Positions 8,231-11,064 of a stretch of 11,064 nucleotides of DNA are shown here, in pieces. The position numbers were made by a program, and so were the translations under genes. Numbering within the stretch: the stretch's first letter is position 1; every line of letters starts with the position of its first letter. Under the pieces are notes generated by a model. The model had not been told where the DNA came from. It did no database searches and saw only the letters and a program-made list of their open reading frames with translations. Origin of the DNA: S5-A14a sp022766365 (GTDB taxonomy: Bacteria > Bacillota > Clostridia > Peptostreptococcales > Anaerovoracaceae). The stretch lies in NCBI GenBank assembly GCA_050313295.1, contig JBNPLD010000028.1; one strand, given 5' to 3'.

Positions 8231-9075
8231 TGGCATACGACTTTATAACATCGATTGATAGCCCAAATTTTGGCTATCCTACAGGTACACGGGGGCAAAA
8301 TGACCCTAAGTACATTATAATCCACCACTGGGGAGCAGACGGATACTCATATGATGGTGTTGTAAATGGGCTGTGTAGACCTGATGGAGTATCAGCACAT
8401 GCAGTACTGATGGACGGCAAGGTCACATGTATTGTGAACTACAACGATGCTGCATATCACGCAGGCTCGCACTACTACAATACGCACTCAATCGGCATTG
8501 AGTGTAGACCTGAGATGACCGAGGGTGACCTTAGGACGCTAGCAGAGTATATCGGCGGTGACCTTTGGAAAAAGTATGGCAAGCTGCCGCTTATCGGGCA
8601 TAAAGACGTAGCTAGTACGGCTTGCCCGGGAAGATATTATAATATGCTCGGTACAATAAAAAGCATGGCTGAGGCTGTATATGCTGGACAAAAAGTGCAG
8701 GCAGTAAATGTGCCAAAAGCTAAGCCAAGACACCAGATAGCTGTAGACGGTTGGTGGGGTCGTGATACATCACTGGCACTACAAAAGTTCCTCGGTATGG
8801 ACTATAAAGACGGAATTATCTCAATGCAGTATGCACCTAATATCAATACGTGCCTATGGCGTGTACACGGTTCAGGGTGGCAATTCGTCAACTATATCAG
8901 TAGTGGCTCGCCTACTATGAGAGCCTTGCAGAAGCTTATAGGAGCAGGAGTCGACGGCGTAGCAGGACGTGAGACTGTGAGACGGCTACAGGGATATCTG
9001 GGCGTGACCGTAGACGGTATCATGGGAGAGCAGACTGTAAAGTCTCTACAAGGATATCTTAACAGTAAACTATAG
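8230..9075 (+). CDS. Endolysin: N-acetylmuramoyl-L-alanine amidase (Amidase_2) with C-terminal peptidoglycan-binding motifs
   Basis: This 281-residue enzyme would cut the amide bond between N-acetylmuramic acid and the stem peptide, ending the lytic cycle. Residues 1-150 form an Amidase_2 (T7-lysozyme-like) domain. Expected zinc ligands are visible: His32 in IIIHHWG, His124 in IGHKD and Cys132 in ACPG. Glu91 in SIGIE is at the usual conserved position. There is no signal peptide, so export relies on the holin just upstream. The C-terminal half carries three copies of VDGxxGxxTxxxLQ (starting near residues 172, 241 and 261), the core of peptidoglycan_binding_1-like repeats, separated by an unassigned Trp-containing stretch. 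The start overlaps the holin stop. A strong terminator follows at 9112-9133. Confidence 0.93.
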   Translation: MAYDFITSIDSPNFGYPTGTRGQNDPKYIIIHHWGADGYSYDGVVNGLCRPDGVSAHAVLMDGKVTCIVNYNDAAYHAGSHYYNTHSIGIECRPEMTEGDLRTLAEYIGGDLWKKYGKLPLIGHKDVASTACPGRYYNMLGTIKSMAEAVYAGQKVQAVNVPKAKPRHQIAVDGWWGRDTSLALQKFLGMDYKDGIISMQYAPNINTCLWRVHGSGWQFVNYISSGSPTMRALQKLIGAGVDGVAGRETVRRLQGYLGVTVDGIMGEQTVKSLQGYLNSKL

Positions 9076-9111
9076 TAATTAACAAACTTTTTCATATATA
9101 TTTCTCCTGAC

Positions 9112-9133
9112 CGCCCTTCGGGGCGTTTTTTTT
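9112..9133 (+). terminator. Terminator of the late tail-lysis operon
   Basis: A compact stem CGCCC-TTCG-GGGCG with the very stable UUCG tetraloop is followed by eight T. It lies 36 bases after the endolysin stop, so it marks the end of the late operon and insulates the next gene. Confidence 0.9.
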
Positions 9134-9151
9134 ATTTTATATTTAAAAAAG

Positions 9152-9181
9152 TTGAATAACTGTTTCCTCATATGATATATT
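9152..9181 (+). promoter_or_regulatory. Candidate promoter for the accessory gene
   Basis: TTGAAT (9152-9157) and TATATT (9176-9181) are separated by 18 bases. TATGAT at 9171-9176 is an alternative -10, but it gives a poor 13-base spacing to the same -35. Because a strong terminator sits just upstream, the following gene needs its own promoter, and this is the best candidate in the gap. Confidence 0.45.
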
Positions 9182-9208
9182 AAAAGTCAATAAAGGGAGA
9201 TGTTTAAT

Positions 9209-10090
9209 ATGGACAAAGAATTCATAAAAAGCGAAGACTATTTTAGTTTTGAATTAAATGGTGAGGAATCTATAGATGCATCTGAGTTATCGCAGATTTT
9301 AAGAAATACGGTCGAAGTTGTTGAAAATCTAGTTCCAAATCAAGAGGATACATATGTAAATCTTAAAGTTACAAAATTCTCTACGGGGAGCTTTGATATA
9401 GATTTTAGTGCGATTTGCGAACAAGTAAAAAACATAATAAATTCGCCAGAAGCTTTGGCAACAATAATTGTAGCCTCTGTGTCTGGAGCTTTTGGATTGG
9501 TGAAACATTTAAAAGGGGAAAAACCCGAACGTATAGTGGAACATGAGGATCGGTTTGATGTTGTAAACTGCGATGGAGAAAAATACAGTATAAACAAAGC
9601 CTTAGGAAAGCAATATTTTAAAAACTCTAAAATTGAAAACTCGGTTATAAATATTGTAAATATTGTAAAAAATAATGAAAGAGATGGATTCCAGATTAAA
9701 AGCAAAAGAGAAACAGTGAAGTTTGCCCAAAGTGATATTAATTCCGTTGCACCAATTGTAGGAGAAATAATGAATGACAGTGAACATGAATTTGTTAACA
9801 CGATAGATACAACCTTGATAATAAGAAAACCAGATCTTGTAGGTAGATCTAAATGGGGATTTATATTTGATAAAAACATAGAAGCAACAATAGAGGACAA
9901 AGAATGGTTAACAAAAATACATAATGAAAAAACGAAGTTTGGCATGGGAATGAAGCTGCCTGTAAAATTAAAAATTATCGTTCCACTAGATAATAATTCT
10001 TGCCCAATTGGGGAACCTACCTATGTAGTGGTTAAAGTTACAGGCGATATACAAGAAATAGAAGATAATCAAATAGCACTTCCTGTCTAA
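9209..10090 (+). CDS. Accessory (moron-like) protein of unknown function
   Basis: This 293-residue protein has no function I can name. Its layout recalls an uncharacterised family of about 300 residues carried by phages and plasmids: a short N-terminal domain ending in a GSFD-type motif (STGSFDIDF near 58-66), a small hydrophobic Ala/Gly segment (about 83-98, possibly membrane-active), a basic middle, and a C-terminal beta domain around W216 with WGFIFDKNIEATIEDKEWL. This link is from memory and unverified. The start at 9209 is chosen over ATG 9200 because AGGGAG (9194-9199) is nine bases before it, whereas it abuts 9200. The gene is AT-rich (16 G/C in 60 at 9661-9720) compared with the lysis genes (27/60 at 8761-8820). 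It stands alone between two terminators, the classic moron arrangement, so a lysogen-expressed fitness or exclusion role is possible. Confidence 0.8.
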   Translation: MDKEFIKSEDYFSFELNGEESIDASELSQILRNTVEVVENLVPNQEDTYVNLKVTKFSTGSFDIDFSAICEQVKNIINSPEALATIIVASVSGAFGLVKHLKGEKPERIVEHEDRFDVVNCDGEKYSINKALGKQYFKNSKIENSVINIVNIVKNNERDGFQIKSKRETVKFAQSDINSVAPIVGEIMNDSEHEFVNTIDTTLIIRKPDLVGRSKWGFIFDKNIEATIEDKEWLTKIHNEKTKFGMGMKLPVKLKIIVPLDNNSCPIGEPTYVVVKVTGDIQEIEDNQIALPV

Positions 10091-10099
10091 GTGAAACTT

Positions 10100-10126
10100 A
10101 AAAAAGAACCCTAAGGGTTCTTTTTT
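10100..10126. terminator. Bidirectional intrinsic terminator
   Basis: A 12-bp stem (AAAAAAGAACCC with GGGTTCTTTTTT) encloses the loop TAA. T-rich tracts follow the GC part on both strands, so it can end the accessory gene on + and also stop any minus-strand transcript coming from the right. Confidence 0.88.
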
Positions 10127-10130
10127 TGTG

Positions 10131-10290
10131 TGTAAATTAATTTACAATTTAAATTCAAGGTACTAAGTATCGAAAAACTTTTAAAAGTCCGTTAAAACGC
10201 AAATGAGAACGACAAAAAATCATTGAAATTTCAACGTTTTTGTGAGGTGAAAATAATTTGAGAAAAAATAAAAAATTTTCATAAAAAGTG
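10131..10290. promoter_or_regulatory. Gene-free AT-rich leader with several dyads, candidate operator region
   Basis: No credible gene was found on either strand. The stretch contains a perfect 16-bp palindrome TGTAAATTAATTTACA (10131-10146), a perfect 12-bp palindrome ACTTTTAAAAGT (10177-10188), and a perfect 12-bp palindrome TTGAAATTTCAA (10223-10234) nested between ACAAAAA (10212-10218) and TTTTTGT (10237-10243). Bases 10262-10288 are A/T tracts that could act as an UP element for the promoter at 10291. Some of these may be repressor sites, for example for the HTH protein downstream, but no binding site is proven. Confidence 0.4.
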
Positions 10291-10319
10291 TTGACAAGAA
10301 AGGCAATGCGTGTTATAAT
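10291..10319 (+). promoter_or_regulatory. Perfect consensus sigma-A promoter with extended -10
   Basis: TTGACA (10291-10296), a 17-base spacer, and TATAAT (10314-10319) match the housekeeping consensus at all twelve positions. TGT directly before the -10 adds an extended -10 element, and A/T tracts lie upstream. Transcription would begin near 10326, giving a leader of only about 24 bases before the 32-residue peptide gene. Confidence 0.9.
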
Positions 10320-10349
10320 AAATACATCAAATGAAGAAAGGAGGAAGAA

Positions 10350-10448
10350 ATGGAAACGATTGACAAAATAATAGACCTTATAAGCAACATCATTAACTTA
10401 ATCACAGCAATCATCGCTTATAAGGCCATCACAAAGGGGAAGAAATAA
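10350..10448 (+). CDS. 32-residue hydrophobic amphipathic peptide, candidate type I toxin or membrane-active peptide
   Basis: ATG at 10350 follows AAAGGAGG (10337-10344) with good spacing, and a perfect promoter lies just upstream, so expression is very likely. The 32-residue product has a hydrophobic core (about residues 7-24) rich in Ile and Leu. Polar residues D5, D9, N13 and N16 recur every three or four positions, so one helix face is polar, and the tail is basic (K25, K29, K31, K32). Such peptides are seen among type I toxins and phenol-soluble-modulin or delta-hemolysin-like peptides. I recognise no specific family. A minus-strand promoter pointing through it and C-rich structures after its stop support the toxin reading. 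A structural or regulatory phage peptide remains possible. Confidence 0.7.
   Translation: METIDKIIDLISNIINLITAIIAYKAITKGKK
10376..10425. repeat. 10-bp inverted repeat inside the small peptide gene
   Basis: CCTTATAAGC (10376-10385) and GCTTATAAGG (10416-10425) are perfect reverse complements separated by 30 bases. Each arm also contains the self-complementary CTTATAAG. Both the sense mRNA and an antisense RNA could fold here, and the loops could act as kissing sites. It may also simply reflect codon choice in a short gene. Confidence 0.6.
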
Positions 10449-10474
10449 AACTTCCCCTCCCCCTTAAGGGGGAG
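10436..10474. other. Tandem hairpins and C-rich tract after the small peptide gene
   Basis: GGGGAAG (10436-10442) pairs with CTTCCCC (10451-10457) around an 8-base loop that includes the stop codon. Directly next is the perfect 18-bp palindrome CTCCCCCTTAAGGGGGAG (10457-10474). No T-run follows on the + strand, so this is not a classic terminator and reading through into the next genes is plausible. The C-rich arm can instead pair with the upstream Shine-Dalgarno (GGAGG 10340-10344 with CCTCC 10456-10460, and AAG 10345-10347 with CTT 10451-10453). Confidence 0.6.
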
Positions 10475-10483
10475 ATCAATTTG

Positions 10484-10512
10484 AGTATAACATCAAAGTT
10501 TCCATTTTGCAA
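10484..10512 (-). promoter_or_regulatory. Candidate antisense promoter facing the small peptide gene
   Basis: Read on the minus strand, TTGCAA (10512-10507) is followed after exactly 17 bases by TATACT (10489-10484), preceded by TGT as an extended -10. A transcript would start near 10477, run first through the C-rich palindrome and then antisense to the whole 32-residue gene. The bidirectional terminator at 10100-10126 would stop it at the latest. Confidence 0.5.
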
Positions 10513-10518
10513 ATTAAT

Positions 10519-10614
10519 ATGTTAAATATAGTCTTAAGCGTATTATCACTTGCGGTGTCAATAGCAACGCTTATAGTGGTAATCAAAATCGTAAAAGAAA
10601 TCGGGAGAAAATAA
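10519..10614 (+). CDS. 31-residue single-span membrane peptide
   Basis: The frame from ATG 10519 encodes 31 residues: a continuous hydrophobic helix (about 2-22, rich in Val, Leu, Ile with a few Ser) followed by a basic tail with K23, K26, R30 and K31. TTG at 10507 is an alternative start, and no strong Shine-Dalgarno precedes either, so translation is less certain than for the peptide gene upstream. The stop lies five bases before the HTH gene, and the GGGAGA that serves the HTH start is inside its last codons, which suggests coupling. It could be a second toxin-like peptide, or a short upstream frame that tunes HTH translation. I recognise no family. Confidence 0.5.
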   Translation: MLNIVLSVLSLAVSIATLIVVIKIVKEIGRK

Positions 10615-10619
10615 TTAAA

Positions 10620-11009
10620 ATGAAGAGCATCAAAGAAGCAAGATTAGAAGCAAGCCTCACTCAAGCTAAAATGGCAGATGAAATGGGAATTCCATTAAGG
10701 ACTATACAGGATTGGGAAAGAGGACGAAGAACACCTCCGGATTATGTAGAGAGATTAGTTATAGCAGAGCTAGAAAGGATTGAAAGAAAGATGAAAAAAT
10801 ACGAAGACATGAGTGTAAAAGAAATGACAGATGCACAGCTAGTAGAGGTGATAGACAGCCAGAGCAGCTATGCAGATAGCAAAGAGCTGGAGGAGCTGCT
10901 AAGCAGAGCAGATATCGACCCTACGCAAGAGCCTTATGTAGTAGACGGAGAGCCACAAGTAGACCCAGATGATATATATGAAGAGGCTAAGAAGAAGTTA
11001 GGACTATAG
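10620..11009 (+). CDS. XRE-type helix-turn-helix protein with acidic C-terminal extension
   Basis: This 129-residue protein begins with a compact HTH domain. The recognition unit is SLTQAKMADEMGIPLRTIQD followed by WERGRRTPPDYVERL (residues 12-46), typical of small XRE/HTH_3 proteins of Firmicutes. Residues 50-129 form a charged, mostly acidic tail with helices and a Pro/Asp-rich stretch near 100-115, not assigned to a known domain. It probably binds DNA as a dimer; targets may be the dyads at 10131-10243, which is an inference. GGGAGA at 10603-10608, within the preceding small gene, is 11 bases before the ATG. Its nearest identified + strand promoter is the one at 10291. It could be a lysogeny-linked regulator or the antitoxin partner of the upstream peptides. 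Confidence 0.85.
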   Translation: MKSIKEARLEASLTQAKMADEMGIPLRTIQDWERGRRTPPDYVERLVIAELERIERKMKKYEDMSVKEMTDAQLVEVIDSQSSYADSKELEELLSRADIDPTQEPYVVDGEPQVDPDDIYEEAKKKLGL

Positions 11010-11064
11010 CGAGGGCGATAAGGTGGGCGATATAGAGTGTAAAACGTTGAAAAATACACGAATG

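Noticed and set aside
9200..9208. Earlier ATG for the accessory gene
   Set aside because: AGGGAG ends at 9199, leaving no spacing; ATG 9209 has a workable nine-base spacing.
9340..9945. 201-codon minus-strand frame inside the accessory gene
   Set aside because: Hydrophobic low-complexity shadow of the + strand gene, with no promoter or ribosome binding site seen.
10222..10284. 20-codon minus-strand frame in the gap after the accessory gene
   Set aside because: No ribosome binding site, low-complexity Phe/Lys/Tyr composition, and it falls in an A/T tract.
10457..10474. Palindrome CTCCCCCTTAAGGGGGAG as a standard rho-independent terminator
   Set aside because: A strong stem but no T-run follows on the + strand, so it is recorded as a structured element rather than a terminator.
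11023..11064. Possible start of a further + strand gene (GTG at 11023, open to the window end)
   Set aside because: Only 14 codons, a weak GAGG upstream and no recognisable sequence; GGGCGATA repeats 12 bases apart here also make the site look coincidental. More downstream sequence would decide.
1..11064. CRISPR array, tRNA genes, insertion sequences or retron-like elements
   Set aside because: No regularly spaced direct repeats, cloverleaf-like segments, transposase or reverse transcriptase motifs were seen on either strand.

Overview
The window is the late, right-hand end of a siphovirus-type phage or prophage of a low-GC Gram-positive host. Every clear gene is on the + strand. The tail-tip gene order, the r1t-type holin and the amidase endolysin are those of Firmicutes phages. 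Heavy use of AGA/AGG for arginine and ATA for isoleucine fits a clostridial or Tissierellia-type anaerobe better than Streptococcus, but the host cannot be fixed from this stretch. No integrase, terminase, capsid gene or att site is visible, so whether it is integrated is an inference from the accessory genes at the right end.

Layout. Bases 1-69 are the last codons of an upstream gene in the tail-chaperone position, followed by a terminator-like hairpin (79-102). Next is a compact tail operon: tape measure protein (135-2939), distal tail protein (2936-3646), Tal/endopeptidase-type tail tip protein (3646-5835) and a DUF859-type minor structural protein (5843-7591). Junctions are ATGA or TAATG overlaps or gaps of a few bases. 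The lysis cassette follows: a membrane-anchored coiled-coil protein (7604-8017), an r1t-like holin (8033-8230) and an amidase endolysin (8230-9075). A strong terminator at 9112-9133 closes the late operon.

The right end is accessory. An AT-rich gene of unknown function (9209-10090) has its own candidate promoter and terminator, the usual arrangement of a prophage 'moron'. A dyad-rich, gene-free stretch (10131-10290) leads to a perfect consensus promoter (TTGACA, 17 bp, TATAAT, with an extended -10). This promoter drives a 32-residue hydrophobic, amphipathic peptide with a strong Shine-Dalgarno. A C-rich tract and strong palindrome follow its stop codon, and a good minus-strand promoter at 10484-10512 points back through it. 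A second 31-residue membrane peptide (10519-10614) and an XRE-type HTH protein (10620-11009) come next.

How it works together. The tail genes build the tail tube ruler, the baseplate hub and the host-contact tip; the holin and amidase then release the particles. The right-end genes look expressed independently of the late operon. The 10291-10516 locus has the architecture of a type I toxin-antitoxin system (small membrane peptide plus antisense RNA). It matches no family I can name and is the most likely place for something undescribed. Tal also carries a sharp base-composition step near 5280-5340, which suggests mosaic exchange of the tail tip and everything downstream.
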